Shown here: piece by piece, positions 7,220 through 14,140 of the stretch
Numbering within the stretch: the first letter of the stretch is position 1
How the letters are laid out: the number at the start of each line of letters is the position of its first letter
Assembly: GCA_025937035.1 (NCBI GenBank)
Contig: JAICSG010000016.1
Coordinates: 1-16,327 of the forward strand
Direction: 5' to 3'
Source: Thermoanaerobaculia bacterium
GTDB taxonomy: Bacteria > Acidobacteriota > Thermoanaerobaculia > Multivoradales > UBA5704
Length of the DNA: 16,327 nt
Made by a program: the position numbers and the translations under genes
The notes under the pieces: model-generated
Told to the model about the DNA's origin: nothing
Databases searched by the model: none
Seen by the model: only the letters and a program-made list of their open reading frames with translations

Positions 7220-7453
7220 CTAGGCCGAGACCCTCGTCTCGCGATGCGCTCGCAGGATCTGTTCCATGTGGTCCTTGAGCGCCAGCTTGTGCAGCTTGAT
7301 CTTCTTTTCTTCGATCTCGTCCTCCTGGGAGAGGAGGGACTTCTGGTTGATCTCCTGAAGCCGCCTCTCGTAGGCCTGGTGCTCTTCGTAGAGGCGGCGG
7401 AATTCGTCATCCGTCTTGATCAGCTCCGCCTTGAGCTCGTCGTGTTGAGACAT
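7220..7453 (-). CDS. YdcH family protein (DUF465)
   Basis: A 77-residue, highly charged helical protein, matching DUF465/YdcH in length and in the C-terminal KKIKLHKLALKDHMEQIL (50-67). The middle (FRRLYEEHQAYERRLQEINQ) is likely coiled coil. The family is cytoplasmic and of unknown function. The frame is open further upstream, but ATG at 7453 is preceded by a near-perfect AAAGGAGG with 7-nt spacing, which decides the start. It appears to be first in the operon leading to psd. Confidence 0.9.
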   Translation of the reverse strand: MSQHDELKAELIKTDDEFRRLYEEHQAYERRLQEINQKSLLSQEDEIEEKKIKLHKLALKDHMEQILRAHRETRVSA

Positions 7454-7502
7454 ACGTCTGCCTCCTTTGCCTGTCGGAAAGTGTTCGATGAAACGAGGAA
7501 AG

Positions 7503-7519
7503 CGGTCCGTCATGGACCG
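7503..7519. repeat. Small hairpin in the ydcH leader
   Basis: CGGTCC (7503-7508) and GGACCG (7514-7519) form a 6-bp stem with a 5-nt loop, about 50 nt before the ydcH start, inside the roughly 200-nt leader predicted from the promoter at 7666-7694. No recognised riboswitch class is seen. The rest of the 7454-7716 gap shows no convincing gene. Confidence 0.4.
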
Positions 7520-7652
7520 GTACCTGCGAATGGAAAAGAGACGAGGACGGCCGGCGGCGAGCGGGCTCACCGTACGACCGGCTCCGGGACACGGTCACGC
7601 CCCAATCCCCCTCGGGTGTGGCTGGCCGTGATGGGAAGAAGTGTCAGCATTG

Positions 7653-7677
7653 CGGTGCTAGCCCGAGAATAGCACCG
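7653..7677. promoter_or_regulatory. Dyad (possible operator or rimI 3' hairpin)
   Basis: Perfect 8-bp arms CGGTGCTA (7653-7660) and TAGCACCG (7670-7677) flank 9 nt. The dyad covers the -10 box of the predicted minus-strand promoter and its start site, a classical repressor position. Equally it could be the 3'-end hairpin of the tsaB-rimI transcript, as it lies 40 nt after the rimI stop, though it has no T-tract. Confidence 0.5.
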
Positions 7678-7694
7678 GGGTGCGGGGGGATCAA
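7666..7694 (-). promoter_or_regulatory. Predicted sigma-70-type promoter of the ydcH-psd-pssA operon
   Basis: On the minus strand TTGATC (7694-7689) and TATTCT (7671-7666) are separated by 17 bp, and TGC before the -10 gives an extended -10. This is the most complete promoter pattern in the window. Expected transcription start is near 7659, giving a leader of about 200 nt before ydcH. Confidence 0.5.
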
Positions 7695-7716
7695 GCAAGG
7701 GGAAACCGGCCCCGTC

Positions 7717-8169
7717 TCAGATCCCCAGCACGAAGATCAGCGCGTCCGTCCCGTCCCGGTAGTACCCCTTCCGGTGGCCGGTGCAACAGAAGCCGAGGCT
7801 CTCGTAGAGGTCGATCGCCGGCTTGTTGTCCACCCGGACCTCCAGGAAGCAGACCTGGACGTCCAGCTGGCGCAGTCGCTCCAGACCCTCGACCAGGAGC
7901 GCCCGGGCGAGCCCCTGGCGGCGGGCTTCCGGGTCGACCCCCACGCGCAGGAGCTCCGCCTCGCCCACCGCGTGCCGGAAAGCGGCGTAGGCGTCCGGCG
8001 GCCCTCCCTCGGTCCGGGAGGCGACCAGCAGCACGGCGTGGGGGTGGGCCAGCTCATAGGCCAGCATCTCGCGCGGCCATGGGTCCACGAACGCCAGCTC
8101 CTCCAGTTGGGCGATGCGGTCGAGGTCCGCCTCATGGGCGGAGCGGACGGCGGGCGGGGGAGCGGTCAC
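7717..8169 (-). CDS. rimI: Ribosomal-protein-alanine N-acetyltransferase (GNAT)
   Basis: RimI acetylates the N-terminal alanine of ribosomal protein bS18 with acetyl-CoA. The 150-residue GNAT domain has the family landmarks: AFVDPWPREML (26-36), AELLRVGVDPEARRQGLARALL (71-92) with the acetyl-CoA binding RRQGLA loop (83-88), LEVRVDNKPAIDLYESLGF (109-127) and the YYRDGTDALIF C-terminal pattern (136-146). The GTG start at 8169 overlaps the tsaB stop (GTGA), so the two are coupled. tsaB-rimI pairing is common in bacteria and supports both names. Other GNAT substrates cannot be excluded from sequence alone. Confidence 0.93.
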   Translation of the reverse strand: MTAPPPAVRSAHEADLDRIAQLEELAFVDPWPREMLAYELAHPHAVLLVASRTEGGPPDAYAAFRHAVGEAELLRVGVDPEARRQGLARALLVEGLERLRQLDVQVCFLEVRVDNKPAIDLYESLGFCCTGHRKGYYRDGTDALIFVLGI

Positions 8170-8828
8170 GTCAGGGCGGGCACGCGGGGTTTGGGGAGGG
8201 TGACGGCGGGCGGGCGCGAGTAGATCGCCGAGGTGAGGAGCGCCGGGTCCCAGACCGTCTCCGGAGAGGCCGCCAGGAGGGCCGCCGTCGGCGCGAGCGG
8301 CCCCGGCTCCAGGAGGCGCAGATCCACAGGCCAGTTGGGGATCTCTCTCAGCCGCGACACCCCGAAGCCGGTTACCACCGCCTCCCCGCCTCCGGCCAGC
8401 CGCGGGATCTCGGGGCCAGGGAGCAGCTCCATCTCTCCCATCGGCCGACCGTCCTCGAAGGCCTGGGCGCTCCAGTCTCCCCGGAGGGCGTCCACGGCGG
8501 CGATCACCCTTCCACCCGTTCCCGCCGCGAGGGCCAGGACCTGGAGGGAGGGGAGGGCGGTGGCGGGAATCCCCAGCGCCTGGTGCAGCCCGAGCGCGGT
8601 GGCGAGGCCGATCCGCAATCCTGTAAAGCTTCCCGGCCCCCGCAACACTGCCAGGGCACTGAGATCGCCCGTCCCGATCCCCACCTCGTCGAGCACCTCC
8701 CGGACCATCTCCAGAAGGCGGGTGGAGGAGCGCTCCTGCTCGACCGAGCGCGCGGCCACCACCGCGCCGTCCCGGGCCAGGGCCACGCTGACGAGGGGGG
8801 AGCCGGTGTCGAGGGCGAGGAGGTGCAT
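8166..8828 (-). CDS. tsaB: tRNA t6A threonylcarbamoyltransferase complex subunit TsaB
   Basis: TsaB is the scaffold partner of TsaD in making N6-threonylcarbamoyladenosine at position 37 of ANN-decoding tRNAs. The 220-residue protein has the ASKHA-fold start LLALDTGSPLVSVAL (3-17), the hallmark GPGSFTGLRIG (64-74) and the C-terminal AIYSRPPAV (201-209). The metal-binding histidines of TsaD are absent, as expected for TsaB (RSSTRLLEMV in place of HSE..L). ATG at 8828 has no Shine-Dalgarno; a TATATT box ends 8 nt before it, suggesting a leaderless transcript. TsaD and TsaE are not in the window. Confidence 0.95.
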   Translation of the reverse strand: MHLLALDTGSPLVSVALARDGAVVAARSVEQERSSTRLLEMVREVLDEVGIGTGDLSALAVLRGPGSFTGLRIGLATALGLHQALGIPATALPSLQVLALAAGTGGRVIAAVDALRGDWSAQAFEDGRPMGEMELLPGPEIPRLAGGGEAVVTGFGVSRLREIPNWPVDLRLLEPGPLAPTAALLAASPETVWDPALLTSAIYSRPPAVTLPKPRVPALT

Positions 8829-8836
8829 GGAGGGGA

Positions 8837-8842
8837 AATATA
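8837..8842 (-). promoter_or_regulatory. -10 element of tsaB, leaderless geometry
   Basis: Minus-strand TATATT (8842-8837) lies 8 nt before the tsaB ATG, in an otherwise very GC-rich stretch. Transcription would start 0-2 nt from the start codon. No -35 is recognisable and the intervening TCCCCTCC cannot act as a Shine-Dalgarno. Confidence 0.5.
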
Positions 8843-8898
8843 TCGCGGCCGCCCGGGCCCCGGTGGGAGCAGGCTCTTTTTCCCTCTTTTCGTAACGT

Positions 8899-8904
8899 TA
8901 TACT
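8899..8904 (+). promoter_or_regulatory. -10 element of mutS, leaderless geometry
   Basis: TATACT (8899-8904) matches the -10 consensus at 5 of 6 positions and ends 9 nt before the mutS ATG. The bases between (TCCCCGCGC region) contain no Shine-Dalgarno. A -35 at 17-bp spacing would be the poor CTTTTT at 8876-8881. Confidence 0.5.
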
Positions 8905-8913
8905 TCCCCGCGC

Positions 8914-11577
8914 ATGTCCAGCCTGCCCGTCACGTCCCTGACTCCGATGATGCGCCAGTACCTTGAGGTCAAGGCGCAGCACCCCGACGCCCTGCTGATG
9001 TACCGCATGGGCGACTTCTTCGAGATGTTCTTCGAGGACGCCCGCACGGCGGCCCCGATCCTGGAGGTCCAGCTCACCGCCCGCCAGCGGGGGACCGAGA
9101 ACGAGACCCCCATGTGCGGCGTCCCCCATCACGCCCTGGAGGCCTATCTCGGCAAGCTCCTCGCCGCCGGGCTCAAGGTGGCGATCTGCGATCAGGTGGA
9201 GGACCCCGCCCAGGCCAAGGGGCTGGTCAAGCGCGAGGTCACCCGCGTGGTCACCCCCGGCACGGTCTCCGATCCCGGCCTGCTCGAAGGGAAGGAGGAG
9301 AGCTTCCTCGCCGGGCTGGTCTGGGACCGCGACTCCGGGGCCGGCGCCTTCCTCGACCTCTCGACCGGCACCTTCTTCGTCCGCCGCTGGCGCACCCTCG
9401 AGGAGGCGGTGGAGGATCTCGCCCTGCTCCGCCCTCGCGAGGTGCTCTTCCATTCCGAGCGTGGCGAGGAGGGGTTCCCCATGGAGATCACCGATTGGGC
9501 CGAGCGCGAGTGCCCCTGCCGCACGCCGCTCGCCGGGGACCGCCTGTTCGACCCCCAGCGGGCCGGTGAGCTGCTGCTCCGGCAGTTCGGCGCGGGGACG
9601 CTGCGTGGCTTCGGATTGGAGGAGGGGGAGCCGGCGGTCAAGGCCGCGGCGGCGGCGCTCGCCTATGCCCAGGAGACCCAGCGGAACGGCCTCGCCCACG
9701 TGCGCGGGATCGCCGTCCGCGAGGCGGGCGACCGGCTGATCCTCGACGCCTCCACCCTCGCCAACCTGGAGGTCTTCGCCGGCCAGCGCGCCTCCGCCGC
9801 CGGCACCGGCCGTCGCCGGAGCACCCTGCTCGCCGTGCTCGACCGCACCGTCACCGCGCCGGGAGGGCGTACCCTGCGCGAGTGGCTCCGGAGGCCCCTG
9901 GTCAACCCGAAGGAGATCGCGGAGCGCCATCAGGCCGTGGGCATGCTGGTGGCGGACAACCCCCGGCGGGAGCGCCTCCGCGAGCGGCTGGCCCGCATGG
10001 CCGATCCCGAGCGGCTGGTGGCCCGCGCCGTGCTCGGCACCCTCACCCCCCGCGAGGCCGCGGCCCTGCGGGACGCCCTGGCCGAGGCCCCGGCCATCCT
10101 GGACGAGCTGGCCGCCCTCACGGCCACCGATCCGGGCGCCGCGCCCCTCCTCGAGCGGCTCGGCGAGACCGATCCCCTTCCCGAGCTGCACGCCGAGCTG
10201 GCGCGCACCCTGGAGGCGGCCCCGGCGCCCAACCTCCAGGAAGGAGGCGTGATCGCCGCCGGGGTCGATCCCGACCTCGACCACTACCGCTCGCTCACCC
10301 GCGACAGCAAGCGGCACATCCTCGCCCTGGAGGCGCGGGAGCGCGAGCGCACCGGGATCTCCTCGCTCAAGATCCGCTACAACAAGGTCTTCGGCTACTA
10401 CCTGGAGGTCACCCGGGCGAACCAGGAGCGGGTGCCGTCCGACTACATCCGCAAGCAGACCCTGGTCAACGCCGAGCGCTACGTCACCCCCGAGATCAAG
10501 GAGCTGGAGGAGCAGATCCTCTCGGCCGAGGAGCGGCAGATCGCCCTGGAGCAGCGCTTCTTCCGCGAGCTGACCTCGAAAATCGCCGCCGAGTCGGCCG
10601 GGCTGATCGATCTGGCCGAAGCGGTGGGCGCGCTCGACGCCCTGGCCTCTTTCGCGGAGGTGGCGGCCCGCAACCGCTACGTGCGCCCGAAGATGGGGGA
10701 GGCGGGGGCCCCCCTGATCATCCGCGAGGGACGGCATCCGGTGGTGGAGCAGGCGAGCCGCGATGCCTTCGTGCCCAACGACGCCGAGCTGGACGGCGAG
10801 ACGGCGCAGATCGTCCTCCTCACCGGCCCCAACATGGGGGGCAAGTCGACCTATCTGCGGCAGGTGGCGCTGATCGTCCTCATGGCCCAGGCCGGGAGCT
10901 TCGTGCCGGCCGACGAGGCGGTGATCGGCGTCTGCGACCGCATCTTCACCCGCGTGGGCGCCTCCGACGACCTCGCCCGCGGCGAGTCGACCTTCATGGT
11001 GGAGATGATCGAGACGGCCAACATCCTCCGCCACGCGACCGAACGGAGCCTGGTGATCCTCGACGAGGTGGGCCGCGGCACGGCCACTTTCGACGGCCTC
11101 TCCCTCGCCTGGGCGATCGTCGAGTACCTCCACGAGCACCGGCGGCCGAAGACCCTCTTCGCCACCCACTACCACGAGCTGACCGAGCTGGCCTCGCTGC
11201 TCCCCCGGGTGGTGAACCGGACGATGGCCGTCAAGGAGTGGGAGGAACGGATCGTCTTCCTGCGGCGGGTGGTGCCGGGGAGCGCCGACAAGTCCTACGG
11301 CCTCCACGTGGCGCGGCTGGCCGGGCTCCCTCCAGGGGTGATCGACCGCGCCGGGGAGATCCTGGCCAACCTGGAATCCCAGGAGTACGACCCCACCGGC
11401 AAGCCCCGCCTTGCCCGCGGCAGCGCGCCGGACACGGGTGAGCCCGCCCAGCTCACCCTCTTCGCTCCGCCCGAGCAGATCGTGGCTGGGGTGCTGCGGG
11501 ACGTGGACGTGAACCAGCTCACGCCGCTGGCGGCGCTGAATCTGGTGCACAGCCTGAAGGCGCGGCTGGGGGGATAG
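8914..11577 (+). CDS. mutS: DNA mismatch repair ATPase MutS
   Basis: MutS recognises mismatches and small loops and starts repair with MutL. All parts of the 887-residue protein are present: N-terminal mismatch-binding domain beginning TPMMRQYLEVKAQHPDALL with the mismatch-stacking Phe-x-Glu motif F35/E37 (MGDFFEMF); connector, lever and clamp domains (about 130-590); ATPase domain with Walker A GPNMGGKST (638-646), Walker B LVILDEVGRGT (713-723, D717/E718) and the ATHYHEL segment (about 750). Near the C-terminus QLTLF is a canonical beta-clamp binding motif, followed by the conserved VNQLTPLAALNLVHSLK. The start at 8914 has no ribosome binding site. MutL is not in the window. Confidence 0.98.
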   Translation: MSSLPVTSLTPMMRQYLEVKAQHPDALLMYRMGDFFEMFFEDARTAAPILEVQLTARQRGTENETPMCGVPHHALEAYLGKLLAAGLKVAICDQVEDPAQAKGLVKREVTRVVTPGTVSDPGLLEGKEESFLAGLVWDRDSGAGAFLDLSTGTFFVRRWRTLEEAVEDLALLRPREVLFHSERGEEGFPMEITDWAERECPCRTPLAGDRLFDPQRAGELLLRQFGAGTLRGFGLEEGEPAVKAAAAALAYAQETQRNGLAHVRGIAVREAGDRLILDASTLANLEVFAGQRASAAGTGRRRSTLLAVLDRTVTAPGGRTLREWLRRPLVNPKEIAERHQAVGMLVADNPRRERLRERLARMADPERLVARAVLGTLTPREAAALRDALAEAPAILDELAALTATDPGAAPLLERLGETDPLPELHAELARTLEAAPAPNLQEGGVIAAGVDPDLDHYRSLTRDSKRHILALEARERERTGISSLKIRYNKVFGYYLEVTRANQERVPSDYIRKQTLVNAERYVTPEIKELEEQILSAEERQIALEQRFFRELTSKIAAESAGLIDLAEAVGALDALASFAEVAARNRYVRPKMGEAGAPLIIREGRHPVVEQASRDAFVPNDAELDGETAQIVLLTGPNMGGKSTYLRQVALIVLMAQAGSFVPADEAVIGVCDRIFTRVGASDDLARGESTFMVEMIETANILRHATERSLVILDEVGRGTATFDGLSLAWAIVEYLHEHRRPKTLFATHYHELTELASLLPRVVNRTMAVKEWEERIVFLRRVVPGSADKSYGLHVARLAGLPPGVIDRAGEILANLESQEYDPTGKPRLARGSAPDTGEPAQLTLFAPPEQIVAGVLRDVDVNQLTPLAALNLVHSLKARLGG

Positions 11578-11586
11578 GCGGGGGTG

Positions 11587-11592
11587 TAAGAT
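11587..11592 (+). promoter_or_regulatory. -10-like element of nagZ, leaderless geometry
   Basis: TAAGAT (4 of 6 matches, preceded by TG) ends 8 nt before the nagZ ATG in the 23-bp mutS-nagZ gap. The ATG is preceded by CCCCCACC, so no Shine-Dalgarno. The box also forms the loop of a small GGGGG (11580-11584) / CCCCC (11593-11597) hairpin. nagZ may be read both from this promoter and by readthrough from mutS. Confidence 0.35.
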
Positions 11593-11600
11593 CCCCCACC

Positions 11601-12653
11601 ATGAAACCCGCCGATCAGGTCTTCGTGGGCATCCCCGGGCCGGAGCTGGACAAGGCATCGGCGGAGATCCTCGCCGCCCACCAGCCCGGCGGGGTGATCC
11701 TGTTCAAGCGCAACATCGAGGACGAGGAGCAGCTCAACGACCTGGTGATGGCCCTGCGCCGCATCCTCCCGGAGGCGGTGCTGGCCCTCGACGCCGAGGG
11801 GGGGCGGGTGGACCGGCTCAAGGACGTGGTGGGGCCGGCGCCCGCCGCCTCGTTCCTGGCCGGGAAGTCCCCCAGCTACTCCCTCCAGGCGGGGAACTGG
11901 ATCGCCCAGTCGCTGCGCCTGTTCGACCTCGACGTCGATTTCGCCCCGGTGGTCGACCTCGACCGCGGCCTGGAGAACAACGCCCTCGACGGCCGCTATC
12001 TGGGCAAGACCCCGAAGGAGATCATCCCGCGCGCCCAGGCCTTCCTGCGCGGCCTGCACTCCGGCGGCGCGGGGGGCTGCATCAAGCACTTCCCGGGGCT
12101 GGGCGGGGCGGGGGAGGACACCCATTACCACATGTCCGCCGTCTACCTCCCCGCCGAGGAGCTGCGGCCGGACCTGGAGCCGTTCGCGGCCCTGTCGCGC
12201 CTCGCCGGAGCGGTGATGGTGGGGCACGCCCTCTATCCCGCCTACGACCCCTCGATGCGGCCGGCGACCCTCTCGCCCGAGGTGATCGGCGGCGTCCTCC
12301 GCGGCCGCCTCGGCTTCGACGGCCTCGCCTTCAGCGACGACATGGAGATGAAGGCGCTCGACGAATGGGGAGACCTCCCCGAGCGCTGCCAGGCCGCCTT
12401 CGCCGCCGGCTGCGACGTGCTCATGCTCTGCCACACCCTGGAGGCCCTCCCCGAGATCGTCGAGCGGATCGCCCACCCCGGTCTCGCCGAGCGCATGGCC
12501 GACGCCAACCGCCGCCTCGACACCTACCGCCAGCGCCTGATCACCCTGCGCTCCGCCCGCGAGTACGTGGACTTCATGCGGAACAACACCCAGGGAGAGA
12601 GGCTGGAGAGGGTGCGGCAGGCGCTGGCGCAGATTCAGGAGGAAAGGGCCTGA
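11601..12653 (+). CDS. nagZ: Beta-N-acetylhexosaminidase, glycoside hydrolase family 3
   Basis: NagZ removes N-acetylglucosamine from GlcNAc-anhydroMurNAc peptides during cytoplasmic cell-wall recycling. The 350-residue single TIM-barrel protein has no signal peptide, as for cytosolic NagZ. Motifs: GVILFKRNI (31-39), ALDAEGGRVDRL (62-73), FAPVVDLDR, IKHFPGLG (161-168), the Asp-His general acid/base dyad D173/H175 (GEDTHYHMS) and FSDDMEM (244-250) with the nucleophile expected at D246. KHFPGLG replaces the common KHFPGHG, a variation outside the catalytic dyad. Its product in some bacteria tunes AmpC beta-lactamase induction, but no ampR/ampC is seen here. Confidence 0.94.
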   Translation: MKPADQVFVGIPGPELDKASAEILAAHQPGGVILFKRNIEDEEQLNDLVMALRRILPEAVLALDAEGGRVDRLKDVVGPAPAASFLAGKSPSYSLQAGNWIAQSLRLFDLDVDFAPVVDLDRGLENNALDGRYLGKTPKEIIPRAQAFLRGLHSGGAGGCIKHFPGLGGAGEDTHYHMSAVYLPAEELRPDLEPFAALSRLAGAVMVGHALYPAYDPSMRPATLSPEVIGGVLRGRLGFDGLAFSDDMEMKALDEWGDLPERCQAAFAAGCDVLMLCHTLEALPEIVERIAHPGLAERMADANRRLDTYRQRLITLRSAREYVDFMRNNTQGERLERVRQALAQIQEERA

Positions 12654-12659
12654 GGACTG

Positions 12660-12694
12660 ACACGGACGGGCACGAAGAGGGTGCCCGTCCGTGT
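12660..12694. terminator. Strong bidirectional terminator-like hairpin
   Basis: Perfect 14-bp arms ACACGGACGGGCAC (12660-12673) and GTGCCCGTCCGTGT (12681-12694) enclose a 7-nt loop, 6 nt after the nagZ stop. It abuts the stop codon of the convergent diguanylate cyclase gene, with which it shares one base. There is no T-tract on either side. It is the longest perfect stem I found in the window. Confidence 0.75.
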
Positions 12695-13866
12695 TACCCC
12701 TGCTGAGCCTCCCCGCCCGCCACCCGCTTCCCCTCCTCGACCGGGCGGGGGAAGTGGTGCGGTGTGGGGCCGATCACCCGGTCCCTCCCCTCGGCCTTCG
12801 CCTGATAGAGGCGCTGGTCGGCGCAGCGGAGGAGCTCGGCGGGGGAGTCGCCGTCGTCCGGCCAGATAGCCACCCCGATGCTCACCGTCACGCTCGCGGG
12901 CTTCGACCGCCCCGGCAGGGCGATCGCCTTCACCGCCACCACCCGGCGGAACCGCTCCAGCAGATCGGTGGCCCGGCCGCTCATCACCCCAGGGAGGATC
13001 AGGGCGAACTCCTCGCCGCCGTAGCGCGCCACCACGTCGGTGGCCCGGCAGGAGCCCCGCAGGGTGTGGGCGACCGCCCGCAAAGCTTCGTCCCCGCCCG
13101 CGTGACCGTAGGTGTCGTTGAACTTCTTGAAGTGATCGATGTCCAGCATGGCCACGGCGAAGCGGCCGTCCTCGCGGCGGGCGAAGGCCACCTCCCGCTC
13201 GAGCTGCTCCATGAACACGGCCCGGTTGAGCAGGCCGGTGAAGCGGTCGCGGGTGGAGAGCAGGCGCAGCTCGCGCGAGCGCACCACGATCGTCGCCGCG
13301 ATGAAGGTCGCCCCGGAGAGCTGGGCCAGCGGGGCGAAGACCGAGGCGTGCAGGTCCCAGCGCCAGTCGGCGTAGGCGATCACGGCCGAGTACTGCACCA
13401 GGGCCAGAAGGCCGGTCAGGATGCAGATCCGCGCGTCATAGCGCAGGCTGGTGGCGGCGATGGCCAGGAAGTAGACCGGGAACAGCCCGAGATTGTTGAC
13501 CGCCTCCTCCGGCCGGCCCAGGAAGAGGAAGACGGCGAGCATGGCGCTCACCAGGCTGACGTCGAGGACGCTGCTGACGAAGCCGATCCAGCTCTTCCCC
13601 CACCGGCGGTTGGTCGCCGAATAGAGGACGAGGGCCAGAACCAGGCCGATGGTCCCGGTGGCGAGCAGGGCCAGGGGATCGTAGCCGCCCGGTCTCTGGA
13701 GCAGGGCGTCGATGGGAAAGTAGAGCAGGGCGACGACGATCAGCAGGCGCACGCCCGCGACCAGCAGCTCGCCGCCGAATCCGGCGGTCGAGATCTCTGG
13801 CTCGGGGGCGCTCCAAACGCGTCGCCACAGGGGTGGCTCCGGCGCGGTCTTCTCCAATTCACTCAT
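12694..13866 (-). CDS. Membrane-bound diguanylate cyclase (GGDEF domain)
   Basis: It makes the second messenger c-di-GMP from two GTP. The 390-residue protein has about six predicted membrane helices (around 33-52, 64-83, 93-116, 127-143, 147-166, 175-195), then a GGDEF domain from about 205 (TRDRFTGLLNRAVF) with LDIDHFKKFNDTYGHAGGDE (241-260). The active site is GGEEF (283-287), a functional variant. An RxxD motif (R274-A-T-D277) five residues before it matches the product-inhibition I-site, so feedback control is expected. No EAL domain. The membrane part is not a named sensor domain that I recognise; it may sense a membrane or small-molecule signal. ATG at 13866 is weakly supported by GGGAGAAG about 10-16 nt upstream. 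Confidence 0.95.
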   Translation of the reverse strand: MSELEKTAPEPPLWRRVWSAPEPEISTAGFGGELLVAGVRLLIVVALLYFPIDALLQRPGGYDPLALLATGTIGLVLALVLYSATNRRWGKSWIGFVSSVLDVSLVSAMLAVFLFLGRPEEAVNNLGLFPVYFLAIAATSLRYDARICILTGLLALVQYSAVIAYADWRWDLHASVFAPLAQLSGATFIAATIVVRSRELRLLSTRDRFTGLLNRAVFMEQLEREVAFARREDGRFAVAMLDIDHFKKFNDTYGHAGGDEALRAVAHTLRGSCRATDVVARYGGEEFALILPGVMSGRATDLLERFRRVVAVKAIALPGRSKPASVTVSIGVAIWPDDGDSPAELLRCADQRLYQAKAEGRDRVIGPTPHHFPRPVEEGKRVAGGEAQQG

Positions 13867-13941
13867 TGCGCGGGTCTTCTCCCGCTCGCTTCCCTGGAAC
13901 CGATCGCGGGCGGGGGCCGCAGGGCCTCGCCCGACTCATAG

Positions 13942-13963
13942 ACCTACAACGAAATCAGTAGGT
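13942..13963. repeat. Short inverted repeat upstream of the diguanylate cyclase gene
   Basis: ACCTAC (13942-13947) and GTAGGT (13958-13963) flank 10 AT-richer bases, in the 122-bp gap between the cyclase start and the Asp-box gene stop. It may be a regulator site or a weak 3' hairpin of the Asp-box transcript. No convincing promoter was found in this gap. Confidence 0.3.
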
Positions 13964-13985
13964 GAACTGTAGCACGGCGGAGCGC

Positions 13986-14140
13986 TCTTCAGTCAGTCTC
14001 CGTGAGCACCCAGACACCGTTGGAAGTGGCGGCGTAGATCCGCCGGGGATCGCCCGGATCGGCGACCAGGGCGAAGATGCTCTGGACCCGCAGTCCGCGG
14101 CTCCAGTCCTGCCAGGTGGCGCCGCCGTCGTCGCTCCGGA
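13986..14140. repeat. Direct repeat of 3' coding ends of the tandem Asp-box genes (partner at 15979-16133)
   Basis: The roughly 150 bp at 13986-14140 and at 15979-16133 align at an offset of 1993 bp with only scattered differences (for example CTTCAGTCAGTCTCCGTGAG versus CCTCAGTCGGTTTCCGTGAG). Both encode the last 45-50 residues of their proteins. Similarity falls off further upstream, consistent with duplication followed by divergence, or local gene conversion. Confidence 0.75.

Noticed and set aside
7454..7598. Small minus-strand ORF upstream of ydcH (63 codons from GTG)
   Set aside because: It overlaps ydcH in another frame, is Arg/Ser-rich and has no ribosome binding site or motif.
7717..11658. 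A 1313-codon open frame on the minus strand spanning mutS, tsaB and rimI
   Set aside because: Only its last 150 codons (rimI) are real. The rest is antisense to mutS and a shifted frame of tsaB, kept open by high GC.
11601..12653. nagZ as part of a beta-lactamase regulation locus
   Set aside because: No ampR, ampC, ampG or ampD is seen in the window; the neighbours are mutS and a cyclase gene.
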